Origin: Atriophallophorus winterbourni
Taxonomy: Eukaryota > Platyhelminthes > Trematoda > Plagiorchiida > Microphallidae
Direction of reading: 5' to 3'
DNA: 64,000 nt
Assembly (NCBI GenBank): GCA_013407085.1
Contig: JACCGJ010020209.1
Location: 160,135-224,134 of the forward strand
Part shown: positions 11,170 to 21,624 of the stretch, piece by piece
Numbering within the stretch: the first letter of the stretch is position 1
How the letters are laid out: each line of letters starts with the position of its first letter
Translations under genes and position numbers: made by a program
Notes under the pieces: model-generated
The model's input: the letters and a program-made list of their open reading frames with translations, nothing else
Told to the model about the DNA's origin: nothing
The model's database searches: none

Positions 11170-12000
11170 TATTGTCAAACGTGATAAGCATACTTCTTCA
11201 TATAGACATCCAGCGATTTCTTGTAGACGTCAATAGTTCCAGATTGTGCAACGTGAGTAGATAAACTATTCCAAAATTGAACATTGCGAACGGAAAAAGC
11301 ATATTTGCGGAATTTCAACCTGCCATGATGTTGGTAAACTTTAGATAGGTGACCACGCATATGTGTATTATGGGAAAGATGAAACAAACGACTGCAAGGA
11401 TGAATTTTTTATTAAGCACTGTCCAAATAAATATTAGTGCTCTTCGATTCCGTCTGTATTGAACAAATTCAATGCAAATTCGATATTTTAAGTCTCATTT
11501 CGAATGAATAATTAGAAAGCCCCATGGCGAGTTTTGTCGCTCAGCGCTGTGGAGTTTCCAACAGCTGTGTATCTTTTTCAACCAAGGATCCCATGCTAGT
11601 ATAGCATATTAGATATGAGGACCTATGTAAGATGAAATGAATTTGCAGTCAATGCTGGGGTCAAACGAACCAAGGACTCTTTTAAAGAGACCCAAGTTGC
11701 TTTCAGCTTTACTTGCAGCGAATCGATATTGCATTCAGTCTCCTGAGTCTGATTAGATAATCACGCATAAATCGAAGGAGACGGGTTTAATAAGAGTATG
11801 ACCTAGATAATATTATTTGCTCAAATTGCTGTTTATCAACAACAACCTGCATTTCGAAGCATTTAGTGGCCTTTTGTTTTAAATCATATCGAGATCCCGT
11901 TGCAGGTTCTGCGTGTTGTCCGTGTAGTTTATCTTGCGACAAAGCTTTGCGTCATCCGCAAAATTAAGCACCGACGACTGGACTAGGCCAGAAGCTCATA
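11170..12000 (-). pseudogene. CR1-like element C-terminal part (left of the Gypsy insertion)
   Basis: Minus strand. VQSSVLNFADDAKLCRKINY near 11950 is the FADD catalytic block of the RT. The frame continues through a decayed thumb region (SNLGLFKRVLGSFDPS near 11680) to the C-terminal domain at 11175-11387, which contains RKYAFSVRNVQFWNSL. It is on the same strand as the element at 19640-20890, which carries the N-terminal half. The simplest reading is one element split by the Gypsy at 12154-19631, although the central RT block between the two halves is missing. Confidence 0.7.
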
Positions 12001-12150
12001 TATATATATATACGACTCTCTATTAGGGCTATATCTCTCTATATTATATATAGTAACACTATATATATGATATAGATATATAGATATATAATACTATATA
12101 TAATATAGATATTAGATAGAAGATCTATATATATATATATATATATCTAT
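11996..12150. repeat. (TA)n-rich low-complexity tract
   Basis: Imperfect TA/TATAGA microsatellite of about 155 bp lying directly against the left LTR of the Gypsy element. It occupies the place where the missing centre of the interrupted CR1 should be. Confidence 0.9.
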
Positions 12151-12153
12151 ATC

Positions 12154-12526
12154 TGCATGCCGAGCAATTTATAATTTCACTTTCTTTTCCAACGTATTTT
12201 TATTTCTATCGATTCTTGTTTTAATCAATTATTATTACGCAATATACTTTTTTCGAACGCGTTCTCCTTCTGCTTTGTTCGCTGGTGCTGTATTGTAGCG
12301 TGTTCGCGAATCACGTCGGTTAACGGCAAAATTGACGTGTCACCGCATTTTTCAGCTCCGCGAATTACCATCCCCGATCAACGCGACGTACCAGAGATCG
12401 GAGTTGGAATTATTTTGTGTGTGAATAATTGCATGAGACATTGAATTCCCACTCACAATGAGCTTGTTCCATGGTCCGCTTTCACTATAACATTTTGCTG
12501 TTATATTTGGGCATTTTTCCACCACA
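12154..12526 (+). repeat. Gypsy 5' LTR
   Basis: About 373 bp, TG..CA bounded, aligning over its whole length with 19263-19631. Shared blocks include GGTGCTGTATTGTAGCGTGTT, GATCAACGCGACG and GAGACATTGAATT. The many differences between the two LTRs indicate an old insertion. The left boundary is approximate because it adjoins a TA tract. Confidence 0.85.
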
Positions 12527-12530
12527 TGAT

Positions 12531-12542
12531 TGGTGAGCCCGT
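12531..12542 (+). other. Primer-binding site (tRNA-Trp type)
   Basis: TGGTGAGCCCG lies 4 bp after the 5' LTR. It resembles the TGGTGACCCCG complement of tRNA-Trp used by CsRn1-type elements, with one mismatch. Confidence 0.6.
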
Positions 12543-12589
12543 TTTTTCATTTTTCGCTCAAAACTTCCTTTATTTTTTCAATTTTGTAC

Positions 12590-13360
12590 CCACCGAATCG
12601 CAAGTGAACGTTATCGGCTGCAACAACCCAGAATTTGACCATGCTAACCCACAACTCTGGTCCATTCTGGTAGAAGGCATGTTTCGTTTTGGCGAATTAC
12701 CAAACAAGACGTCAAGTTTTTTACAATCGCAGTCACCATCTTTTATCGCAAAAAACTGCTAGACGTCCTCGACCACGTGCCCTCTAGTTCACCTTACGAA
12801 ACGCTGGAGGCTGCTGTCCATAAGCGTACTATTGGTTTTAATAAAGCCAGGCTAAAGAAACTACTTGCTAGTGTGGAACTCGGCGATAGAAATCCTTTAC
12901 AGCTTTCGCGTCACATGCGTTCTCTCACAGGCTGCACAAAGCTTGACGATTCTTTTTCACAGAAACTTTGATTGAATTGCTTGACACTGCTATTCTGGTC
13001 GTGTCGGTTGACAAAGTTTGTCTTGACACGTAGGCTAAACTCGCAGATAAAAATCACGAAATCTTCAAAAGAACCAGCATTAATCAAGTATTAGAACGAT
13101 GTAACCTCTCAAAACTTAAAGCCACCGTGGTCATGCTGACTAAGGAGTTTTCACCCTGACGGCTCGCCATTTCCAACATGGAACGGTCCAAATCGTCCAG
13201 ATTTAGAACTCAGAGTCCATCTGGATACAGAAGCCGTTCTCGTACTCGCGATACTAATTGGTTCTGCTATTACGACCGTCGGTTTGTAAAAGCTGCGCGC
13301 AATTGTCACCCCGGTTGTAAGCATCCAAATGCTGACAGCCACCGTATCGGAAAACCACGT
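12590..13360 (+). pseudogene. Gypsy gag remnant with CsRn1-type Cys motif
   Basis: Capsid-like sequence in two frames. One (about 12590-12762) contains NPQLWSILVEGMFRFG, matching the 'P..W...VE..F' capsid start of CsRn1 gag. The other (12777-12971) contains PYETLEAAVHKRT and LLASVELGDRNPLQLSRHM. A downstream frame (13178-13486) has FCYYDRRFVKAARNCHPGC near 13260. This is the CsRn1 nucleocapsid motif C-x2-H-x9-C-x3-C with His replaced by Asp. Frameshifts near 12765 and 12975 make it non-functional. Confidence 0.75.
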
Positions 13361-13380
13361 ATCCATTCAGTAATGGCGAC

Positions 13381-13500
13381 GACCGCTCCTGGCAAACTCG
13401 CTAGTCGTCTCTTTTATGTCTACGGCGCGTATACTAAACTTGTCTTTCGCGTAGACACCGACGTCGAGGTTACTGTAGTTGCGTAGTTGCGAAAAACGGG
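13381..13500 (+). pseudogene. Gypsy aspartic protease remnant
   Basis: SRLFYVYGAYTKLVFRVDT matches the protease start of CsRn1-like pol. The catalytic D-T/S-G is changed to DTD (VDTDVEVTVVA), so the active-site glycine is lost. A stop follows at about 13485. Confidence 0.7.
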
Positions 13501-13739
13501 ACCTGCGTCCATCAAGCATCACACTGTAGGCGGCTAATGGTACGAAAATCTCGACCTATGGTGAGAAACTTCTGAAATTTGATCTCGGACTCAGACGTGC
13601 ATTCCCCTTCGTCTTTCTTATAGTCGATGTTCAAAAGCCCATAATCTGTATCGACTTACTGACGAGGTATGGTCTTATAGTCGATCTTCAAAAAACGACA
13701 ACACCACGTCACTCAACCTGTCCGGTAAAATCTGTTCCA

Positions 13740-14386
13740 TCAGCTCACCTGGTCTGCGCATTTTAGTTCCGAATAATGCCACATACAGCGAAATCTTACG
13801 CGAATTCCCTACACCAACACGCCTGTTATCATACACGGAGCGACCCACCCACGATGTCCATCATCACATCGTCACTAAAGGCCCTCCAGGTTTTGCTAAA
13901 GCTCGAAGGCTAACACCTGGAAATTTGAAAGCAGCAAAATGTGAATTCGAACGTATGACTGCATTGGGTATAATTATACCGTTCAATAGTCCGTGGGCAT
14001 CGCCGTTATATATGGTCGTCAAGATGAACAGAGATTAAAGACCCTGCGTAGATTATCGGAAGTTAAATAGCGTTACACAATCTGACCGCTACCCTATCCC
14101 GCACATTCACGATTTTTCGCTTAGCCTTGATGGAAAATCAGTTGTCTACAAATTGGAACTCGTACGTGCATACCGCCAGATTCCCATGGCTCCTGAAGTT
14201 ATTGCTAAGACTGCTTTAATATCGCCATTTAGTCTTTTCGATTTCCTTCGCATGATCTTTGGTTTGCGCAACACAACACAGTCTATTCACAGGTTCATGG
14301 ATCAGATTCTTCGTGGTCTTCATTTCGTCTCCGTGCATATCGACGACGAATTAGTAGTTAGTTCATCGTACGAGGATCATGTACGA
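13740..14386 (+). pseudogene. Gypsy reverse transcriptase, 5' part
   Basis: Blocks in order: KARRLTPGNLKAAKCEFE, then MTALGIIIPFNSPWASPLYM, CVDYRKLNSVTQSDRYPIPH, YRQIPMAPEVIAKTA and FGLRNTTQSIHRFMDQILRG. The catalytic box FVSVHIDDELVVSS is a YVDD variant. One in-frame stop follows VVKMNRD near 14038. The frame is cut at EDHVR (14386) by the BEL element and resumes on the far side at 17149 as HLRKIFQRFSKYG. Confidence 0.9.
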
Positions 14387-14962
14387 TGTAAGGTTCAAAG
14401 TAGTTTGAAATTCTTCTTTCCCCTTCGGCATTCCTTTTATTTTGAACTTAGTTACAAAACTTGAATTTTATGAAATAGATTTTGCTTGTGTTTTATTTTC
14501 CTACAGTATTTTGATATAAAACATTTCTTTTTGTAATTATTTTATTGGAAATCTTCTGTTCACATATTTGGTGAAGCTTTTGTTTTAATTCATTGTTGAG
14601 GCCATTGTCGGTCATTGTTGTTGAATTTGGTTGCCATTTTGGGCACTTGTATTTGGCTTGTATTTTGACACCACTTTTGGGTGTCTTGTCTTTGATAGAC
14701 ATTTTGGACGGCAATTTTGGTAACTCCTTTCATTTTATTTATATCTCAGGTCGTCATTGAACTTGTTTGCATTGATATAATTGATTCTGGAGTATTTTGG
14801 CTCCACTGTTTGCTGTACGTTCCTATACAGTTGAGGTTTGTATAATTATTGTTGTTGTAATTGTTGCTAATTACAGTACCGTATAACATCCGAATTGTGG
14901 TTTTGAATTTGTCGAACTAAGAAACGGGTGGAATACGCGTTACTCACGTCACAGACGTTACA
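14387..14962 (+). repeat. BEL 5' LTR
   Basis: 576 bp starting TGTAAGGTTC and ending GACGTTACA. Nearly identical to 16567-17143. The open frame on its minus strand (14493-14714) is duplicated in the other LTR and is not considered a gene. Confidence 0.95.
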
Positions 14963-15323
14963 GTACTCAACTTGGAATTGCAACAATTCGACTTTTGATT
15001 TGTACGGTATTTTCTCAACTGGAGAAATTACTGTGGTCAATTTGGATCTTTTCAATTGGATTTGCGTCACAACTTGATTTGACTGTTGCAGTATTTGTCT
15101 CAACCGGAGAAAATACTCGTTTTGTTTCATTGCAATCGAAGCAGTATTGAACTTGGTCGACGCTCAGCTACGTCGTCAGAATCGGTGAACGAACCTGATC
15201 TATCATCAGGGTGAATCTGTGCGGATTGGAACGTTGAAGCTTGATCCATTTCACAAGATTTTTTGCTGAACAATCGGTGACGTTCATTTATTTTTTGTGT
15301 TTTAAAGTCAATATTGTACATTT

Positions 15324-16361
15324 ATGATGCCTGAACGTTTAGCAAGTTTAGTGCGTGGTTCGGTTAGGTCCCTAAAAGATAGTCGCAATGGTGCCGACGA
15401 TTTTGAATCTCCTACTGTTGGTAGACATGGTCTCGACTGTAACTGTGCACCTTCTAAACGGGCACTTGAGTTGGAGCAAGATTTAGCGATTGCTAATGCT
15501 ACAATCTTGAAATTAACTCATGGTACATGTCATAAACGAGCTTCAGACCTAGCTTGTACTGTGGCCCACTCAGTTTTAGATGAGTTATTGGAAGAGGCCC
15601 GACGATTGATTGGCCAGGCAGAAGGCTTTGCGATTCTTGCTTCGTCGATGCATAAATGTCAGGTTGCCCTCACTCTATTGGAGTGCCAGGCGGTTTTGAA
15701 TGCAAGTGACACTTTGGAGTATATTGTGCATATATTACCGGCTGTGTTCCAGCAACAGTGGACTGATCTGATGAACGCTGTATACTGCGAGGGATTAGAA
15801 ATTACTTTTCAGCAACTCACAGACTTTGTGACACGTCGAGCTCTTATTGATTGGAGTCGATTTGGTCAGTTGTGTAAATGTTGCCAAAAGGATTTCATAG
15901 CAAGGCATGTTAGCATCGATGATTGTCAAGAAAGGGTTTTTATTGATGTAAAGTTGAAGGATCTTGATGTTTGTGTTGTCGATGGTGATCAGGAAGCTGA
16001 GTTACCTGACACTGAATTAGCTCAGTCGGATTTTGTGACTGAATTTTCCGACACTAATTCGGATCAGATGGAGACTAAGCCTGGCACACCTGACACCTAT
16101 TCAGCTCCAATGAATAGTAAGCCTGGTTCACATGACACTGAGTCAGCCGAAAGGGTGGCGACAGATGGTAGCCATGACAATCCATATGATTGGAGTAAAG
16201 TGTTCCGTTGTGTACCTGATGTGTTATTTGTGTTTCGATCTCATGATACACTAATAATAATTTGCACATTAGATTTGTTTAATTGGCGCGAGATGTCGCT
16301 GTTTGAGGATGAAATACACAAGGCTCGTTTGGGCGGGGTTGCATGCATAAGCTACTTGTAG
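15324..16361 (+). CDS. BEL/Pao gag-like protein (345 aa)
   Basis: An intact 345-codon frame in a window where most transposon frames are broken. The N-terminal third has a coiled-coil-like segment (residues ~48-70). The central part, about residues 110-185 (ECQAVLNASDTLEYIVHILP, QQWTDLMNAVY, LTDFVTRRALIDWSRFG), resembles the BEL/Pao gag region that precedes the zinc fingers: LP..W, followed by a FV..RA helix. A CKCC cluster at ~191 is all that resembles a zinc-binding site. The C-terminal third is acidic with Asp/Thr/Ser-rich imperfect repeats (PGTPDTYSAP / PGSHDTESAE). MPER at the second ATG is an alternative start. The family is inferred from LTR type and gag pattern, and function beyond particle assembly is unknown. 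The final ~60 residues may be read-through into foreign sequence. Confidence 0.65.
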   Translation: MMPERLASLVRGSVRSLKDSRNGADDFESPTVGRHGLDCNCAPSKRALELEQDLAIANATILKLTHGTCHKRASDLACTVAHSVLDELLEEARRLIGQAEGFAILASSMHKCQVALTLLECQAVLNASDTLEYIVHILPAVFQQQWTDLMNAVYCEGLEITFQQLTDFVTRRALIDWSRFGQLCKCCQKDFIARHVSIDDCQERVFIDVKLKDLDVCVVDGDQEAELPDTELAQSDFVTEFSDTNSDQMETKPGTPDTYSAPMNSKPGSHDTESAERVATDGSHDNPYDWSKVFRCVPDVLFVFRSHDTLIIICTLDLFNWREMSLFEDEIHKARLGGVACISYL

Positions 16362-16566
16362 GGGACGGTGGCAGAACCGGAGGACGTGGTGGGTCTTAGT
16401 CTGGCAAACTATTTCCCTATAAAAAGCCACATGTGTCCAATGATGGCAATGCGACGTGGCGTGTGTGACTCGCCACTAAATAAAGTCATTTGCTGCACGG
16501 AATTCGTTATGGTATTCGTTGAACAATCGTTGTACAGTTAAGCCCTAGAAAGAATTTGGTCGGAGG
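16362..16566 (+). promoter_or_regulatory. TATA/poly(A)-signal module inside the BEL interior
   Basis: Just after the gag stop there is CTATAAAAAG (16421-16430) and, about 60 bp later, AATAAAG (16479-16485). Spacing between a TATA box and a poly(A) signal like this is typical of a compact LTR (U3-R). It may be a remnant of another LTR captured during deletion of pol, or the element's own 3' processing signal. The purine-rich CTAGAAAGAATTTGGTCGGAGG directly before the 3' LTR is a plausible polypurine tract. Confidence 0.45.
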
Positions 16567-17143
16567 TGTAAGGTTCAAAGTAGTTTGAAATTCTTCTTTC
16601 CCCTTCGACATTCCTTTTATTTTGAACTTAGTTACAAAACTTGAATTTTGTGAAATAGATTTTGCTTGTGTTTTATTTTCCTACAGTATTTTGATATAAA
16701 ACATTTCTTTTTGTAATTATTTTATTGGAAATCTTCTGTTCACATATTTGGTGAAGCTTTTGTTTTAATTCATTGTTGAGGCCATTGTCGGTCATTGTTG
16801 CGGAATTTGGTTGCCATTTTGGGCACTTGTATTTGGCTTGTATTTTGACACCACTTTTGGGTGTCTTGTCTTTGATAGACATTTTGGACGGCAATTTTGG
16901 TAACTCCTTTCATTTTATTTATATCTCAGGTCGTCATTGAACTTGTTTGCATTGATATAATTGATTCTGGAGTATTTTGGCTCCACTGTTTGCTGTACGT
17001 TCCTATACAGTTGAGGTTTGTATAATTATTGTTGTTGTAATTGTTGCTAATTACAGTACCGTATAACATCCGAATTGTGGTTTTGAATTTGTCGAACTAA
17101 GAAACGGGGTGGAATACGCGTTACTCACGTCACAGACGTTACA
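16567..17143 (+). repeat. BEL 3' LTR
   Basis: 577 bp, near-identical to 14387-14962. The visible differences include GAAACGGGGTGG against GAAACGGGTGG and a TT/CG pair near 16801. Followed immediately by the TACGA target duplication. Confidence 0.95.
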
Positions 17144-17148
17144 TACGA

Positions 17149-17900
17149 CACCTCCGTAAAATCTTTCAACGTTTCTCCAAATACGGTGTTACTATCAATC
17201 CCGATCAATGCGTTTTTGGCTAGTCGACTATTGATTTTCTTGGCCATAGGATTTACACAAATGGATATATGTCCGTTGCCAGAAAAGACACTGTCCATAC
17301 TAGAATATCCATTACCACAATCAATCAAGAGCTTACGCCGTTTCCTAGGTGTCGTTAATTATTAGGGACGATTTATTACTAACGCCGCTAAGATAGTTCA
17401 CCCGCTCACCGATATGCGTGAAGGTAATTCCAAATAGCTGTTAATTACAACCGCAGCAGAATCCGCATTCGTCGAGGTTAAAGAACTTTGGAGCAATGCT
17501 TCCGCTCTAAGTCACTGGAAAACCGACGATAACACGTATTTGTTTCTGAAGACCGACGAATCTCAAGTTGCAGTCGGAGCCGCGCTATAACAAGAAATAA
17601 ACGAATAAATTCAACCACTGTCTCTTTTCTCACTGAAGTTGCAACAAGCACAGACTGGGTATAGCACTCTTCTCTCCAGTTCCGTCACCTACTCGAAGGA
17701 CGCACCTTTACTGTGTTCACCAGTCACAAACCAATCGTTTATGCGTTACGTTCTCCGACAATCCGAAATTCTCCTAGAGAAATTCATCAACTTGACTTCA
17801 TTGCGCAGTTCACCACATATATTAGACATATTGATAGTGACCGTAACATCGTTGCTGACGAGTTGTAACGTTGTACTATCCAACAGATAAACAACCTGTA
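17149..17900 (+). pseudogene. Gypsy RT 3' end and RNase H remnant
   Basis: The RT thumb resumes with HLRKIFQRFSKYGVTINPDQ, then CVFG. A decayed tether/RNase H region follows. Near 17520-17590 NTYLFLKTDESQVAVGAAL is the RNase H start, with the 'TDASxxAxGAVL' block changed. Near 17700 TVFTSHKPIVYAL-like sequence (D of TDHKPL lost) appears in a shifted frame. Several stops are present. Confidence 0.7.
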
Positions 17901-17987
17901 CTCGGCTTATGAGAACTGGCCAGTCATCAAGAAAACGGCACTGAATTTTCCGAAATCGTCGCAAATAAGTCACTTAAATTTGATATT

Positions 17988-18640
17988 TTGCCGCTGCTCG
18001 ATTCCGATGCCAAGATCCACTGTGATATATCGACTAGCATACCGAGACCTTTGGTCCGGCAAATATATCGCCGGCAGATTTTTAATCACTTTCATGGACT
18101 GTCACATCCAAGCATTCGCTCAACCGCAAAACTCATAACAGATGGTTTCATCAATCACAATATGCAACGCGAAATTCGTCAATGTGCAAAATACTCTGTT
18201 ACTTGTCAGATCAGAAAAAGCCATCGACACACCTGTGCCCCTTTGAGTACATTTACTTTGCGATTCAAGCATGTCCATTTGGATAACGTTGCTCCATTAC
18301 CTGTTTCACGATCGTATAGCTATATTTTGACCTGTGTCGACCGATATAAATGCTGGCCCATAGCAGTTCCTTTGCGTTATATCTCTACTGATACCATCGC
18401 ATGAAGATTTGTCGTTTCTTGGATCTCGATTTTTGGTGCCTACAAGCATTACCACTGACCGAGGATCAAAAGTCACAAGTGTTTTGTTCGGCGAACTAAA
18501 CCGCTTACTAGGATGTGATCATCTGCGTACCACCACATATCATCCTTCAGCAAATGGACTATTTGAACTTTTCCATCGTCAGTTACGGCTGCCCTCACCG
18601 CTTGTACAGGAATAGAATGGTCTGAAAGACTTCCTATTGT
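17988..18640 (+). pseudogene. Gypsy integrase remnant
   Basis: The HHCC zinc-binding start is at 18080-18215 (HFHGLSHPSIRSTAKLI, then CAKYSVTCQIRK). The catalytic core follows in two frames, 17988-18404 and 18409-18615. It shows FKHVHLDNVAPLPVSRSY (the first catalytic Asp block 'FxHVHxDxVGPLP'), then ITTDRGSKVTSVLFGELNRL (second Asp block), then TTYHPSANGLFELFHRQLR (catalytic Glu block). A frameshift near 18404 separates them. The remaining C-terminal region to 19250 is in multiple frames. Confidence 0.8.
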
Positions 18641-19251
18641 AATTCTCGGTATTCGAAACACCGTTAAAAAAGACATCTGTTGTTGTCCCTCATAGTTGGT
18701 ATTTAGCACCACACTTAGACTGCCAGGTGAGATGGTACCTGACACAGGCACTACCGGCGAAGTTGGTCCAGCATCCTACTGCTCGAGACTCAAGCAACAT
18801 TTTTATCCATCAAGTCAGTTCCCGCATGTGTTGCTGATCACCCATCATTAATCATGCATTGACCACAAGAGGTGTCCCTACATTTGTTCGAATCGATGCT
18901 GTTAGAAAGCCCTTACAAACTTGGTACGAAGGACCATTCAAATTAATGTAACGCAAAGAAAAATGTTTCGCTCTGCTTCGCTCTTCTTCGCAACGGCATC
19001 GAAGACAGAGTTTGCATCGATCGCTTGAAACCCGCTTACGGCGAACAAATTCATTACATGAATCTGCCCCTTCGACTACACCCACACAACTTATGATGAC
19101 AGTGATGATCTCACAATTTGGCTTTCACACATTGTATGTAAACCTTCACCACGTGAAATACGTACCAGCCGTAGAGTGGGATTCCCCGCAAGACTGGTTC
19201 AGTATATACCATAGACGGTGTATCGAGCGTTCATCTGTCGAATCGCGATCT

Positions 19252-19260
19252 AAGGGGGGA
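19252..19260 (+). other. Gypsy polypurine tract
   Basis: AAGGGGGGA immediately upstream of the 3' LTR, in the place and of the composition expected for the plus-strand primer. Confidence 0.7.
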
Positions 19261-19262
19261 GT

Positions 19263-19631
19263 TGCGTAGCAATGTGTAATTTCACTTTCTTTTTAAATGC
19301 ATTTCCATTTCCATCGATGCTTGTTTTAGTCATTGATTATTGCACAATAAACATTTTTAGCGCGTGTTCTCCTTCTACTTTGTTCGCTGGTGCTGTATTG
19401 TAGCGTGTTTGTGAATAACAACGGTTAACAAAAAAATTGACGTGTCACTGCTTTTTTGAGCTTCGCGAATTAAAATCGCCGATCAACGCGACGCACTAGA
19501 GTTCGGAGTTGGAATAATTTCGTGTGTGAAAAATTGCATGAGACATTGAATTTTCACTCACGGTGAGCTCGTTCCTTCGTCCGCTTTAACTGTAACATTT
19601 TTCTGTTATATTTTGGCACTTATTTACTACA
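19263..19631 (+). repeat. Gypsy 3' LTR
   Basis: About 369 bp aligning with 12154-12526. It ends TTACTACA next to the resumed minus-strand CR1 sequence. Confidence 0.85.
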
Positions 19632-19639
19632 ACCCTATT

Positions 19640-20890
19640 CTCCGTAGGTGAGTAGGTTATTTTGCTAATAGCAAGTTTGTCAAGCTAATTCGTTTTTTAC
19701 CTGAATCCATGCTGTGCATCGGAGATTAAATAGTTAATCCTAAAGTGATCCTGCAAGGCATCAGCTATGATGGACACCATCACTTTCGATAGCACTGGTA
19801 ATTAGGCTATCGGACGATAGTTTAATGGATTTTTACTCTCGCTACCCTTGTAGATGGGACTAATCACGACGGGTTTCCAAGTTTCTTGCAAAAAGCTGTT
19901 TTCGAACACTATCGTGAGTACGTCACACGCCGATATCGCCAATTCGGAAGACAAATTATACAAAATGTTTGGGTGTATATTATCTATACCGGGTGAACCT
20001 GTTTTGTTCATCGTCATTAATTTTGTTTGAACAACTTTGGGGAGAAATTTCACCCTGTGAATAGTTGGCTGGCTGCAGCGGTCAGAGCTTAATGACGGTT
20101 CAGGGGTCGACACTTGGAACATTACTAATAAAAATTGTTGTCGGAAAACGTTTGCACAATTTTCAAATGATGTCACTATGCCAGTAGCACAGACCAGTGT
20201 CGGTATTCCAAATTTTAACATTCCAGAGGTCGCTGAGGTGTTTGTACAATGCTTCGAGATTCATATCGAATTTTTCGACTAGACTGATTTGGTAATCTTT
20301 TATGTCTTTTCGAATAAGGCAGACACACTTATTTCGTATTAGGTGTAGTTGCACCAAGTTAGCCCATCGGAAAGTCCAAGTATTTGTACCAGGCATTGTC
20401 ACGCTTGCAACTCCATTTCCGAGTACAGCTTCTGAGAGTTTTTTGGACGCGGTTGCTGCATATTATTTTCACGTTCGAAGATAAATCAATGATAACACGT
20501 AGTTGGCTCTCAAAAGTTTCACAGATTTCCTTAGCTGTTCAAGGAAATCTTATCGGTTCACAGTAGTAAGAGCTTGAAGCAAGCCATAGTTCACAGTTGT
20601 ATACCTTCGTTGAGTATTTCTTGCTGGTTCGTATTGATAAGTATAATCAAACAATATGACAACATGATCACTCAATCCGAATGGAGCTGTATAGGAAACA
20701 GATTCTATCATGAGTTCTTCGTTTGTATGTGTGAGGTCCAGGGTAGACGGGGTTAGTTTAGATGAAAATCGCGTTGGTTGTTTTACATGGTTGTAATGAG
20801 CGGTGCAATTTATAATTTCTCGAAGTAAGCTCTTGAATGAATCTTCACCTGTAATGTGTCGGTACAATAAAATCACCGAGGAGGTGCAAA
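19640..20890 (-). pseudogene. CR1-like element, endonuclease C-terminus and RT N-terminus
   Basis: Minus strand. At 20550-20876 the endonuclease end is visible: LTPSTLDLTHTNEELMIESV and FGLSDHVVILFDY, whose SDH triad is the catalytic Asp-His block of APE-type endonucleases. At 19802-20402 come the linker and RT entry: GSPGIDNIHPNILYNLSSEL, WKPVVISPIYKGS and NPLNYRPIA. The 3' side ends at the Gypsy LTR. The C-terminal part of the same element probably lies at 11170-12000. The endonuclease N-terminal half is absent. Confidence 0.8.
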
Positions 20891-21563
20891 TGTGAGTATG
20901 TGCGCATCAATGCAAAACGTATTGCATTAGAAAGAACAGCGAAGCACCGATTTCATTGTATCTTCCATGTAACCGGTGCTGTGTTATCTACATTTGCAGA
21001 ATTTCTAGTCATAAACATAATGAAATCCGTTGATAATCAAATAAACGCAATATTAAATGATTCAGAAAGCACGAATGTCTAAATGTCCAAATTATGATCT
21101 GGGTCAAAATTTTCCGGTAAGAATACCTGACATTTATTATGATAAATAAACTGTAGAGATGTTACTCACTAGGTCCGACTTCAGAGTAATGGGAATCTAT
21201 TATGACTATTACACCGTCTTAACAAAGATATTCCCATTGAAAAAATGAAAAAGGAAATTGAAATCCATAATCTCACGCATTTGATTTGAAAACATACAGC
21301 GTCGGCTGGTTTCGTGATGTTTGGTAAATAGATAAAACATGAAAATTAGAAAAAAATAGAAATAGATAATTCCTCGATTATCTACAATGCGTTACAATAA
21401 TACTTAAACACGGATTTTCACATACTTGGAATGAAAAATAACCTTCTAGATATTTTTTATTCGATTATAATTATTTATTTTGTTTATCTGCACCACTGAG
21501 TACCTTGGACATTCCCGGAAGATATAAATTGAATCCGAATTTTATTGTTGTTTGCGTGTACAT
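20891..21563. other. AT-rich sequence upstream of VAP exon 1
   Basis: No transposon protein block and no open frame of note. It should hold the VAP promoter and 5' UTR, but no promoter element could be assigned by eye. Confidence 0.4.
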
Positions 21564-21624
21564 ATGGATTCCACTAAAGTACAGTTGTTGGAAATTGAGC
21601 CAAAAAAAGCTCTTTATTTTGAAG
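21564..21624 (+). CDS. VAP: VAP exon 1 (start codon)
   Basis: ATG at 21564 opens [20 protein letters not shown], the first strand of the MSP fold, equivalent to the 'LxLEPxxELxF' start of VAPs. The exon ends in phase 1 (G of a Gly codon) before GTTGGT. Exon 2 begins with the two bases that complete Gly-Pro-Phe-Thr, exactly as in the VAP family, although it lies 11.8 kb away. No other upstream segment provides this strand. Confidence 0.85.

Larger units (their letters stand above)
14387..17143 (+). mobile_element. BEL/Pao non-autonomous element (gag only), nested in Gypsy RT
   Basis: LTR (14387-14962), interior of only 1604 bp, LTR (16567-17143). It is flanked by perfect 5-bp target duplications TACGA (14382-14386 and 17144-17148). 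The two LTRs differ at only a few sites that I can see (about four substitutions and one inserted base), so this is a recent insertion. The interior has a single 345-codon gag-like frame and no protease, RT or integrase. Autonomous BEL/Pao elements are usually over 5 kb, so this one must move in trans. Excising it together with one TACGA restores the Gypsy RT reading frame. Confidence 0.9.
12154..19631 (+). mobile_element. Gypsy (CsRn1-lineage) LTR retrotransposon, decayed, with nested BEL
   Basis: Full-length but inactive Ty3/Gypsy element: 5' LTR, PBS, gag, protease, RT, RNase H, integrase, PPT, 3' LTR. The order gag-PR-RT-RH-IN marks it as Gypsy. Two features point to the CsRn1 lineage known from trematodes and insects: a gag Cys motif of the C-x-x-H...C-x3-C type (degenerate here), and a primer-binding site beginning TGGTG, as for tRNA-Trp. 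Stops and frameshifts occur throughout. The RT is split at 14387-17148 by a BEL/Pao element with a 5-bp duplication. The Gypsy itself sits in a minus-strand CR1. No convincing target duplication was seen at its ends. Confidence 0.85.

Noticed and set aside
14493..16894. Two nearly identical 73-codon minus-strand frames (14493-14714 and 16673-16894)
   Set aside because: They are the same position in the two BEL LTRs; identity reflects LTR identity and not coding selection, and the diverged solo LTR does not keep the frame.
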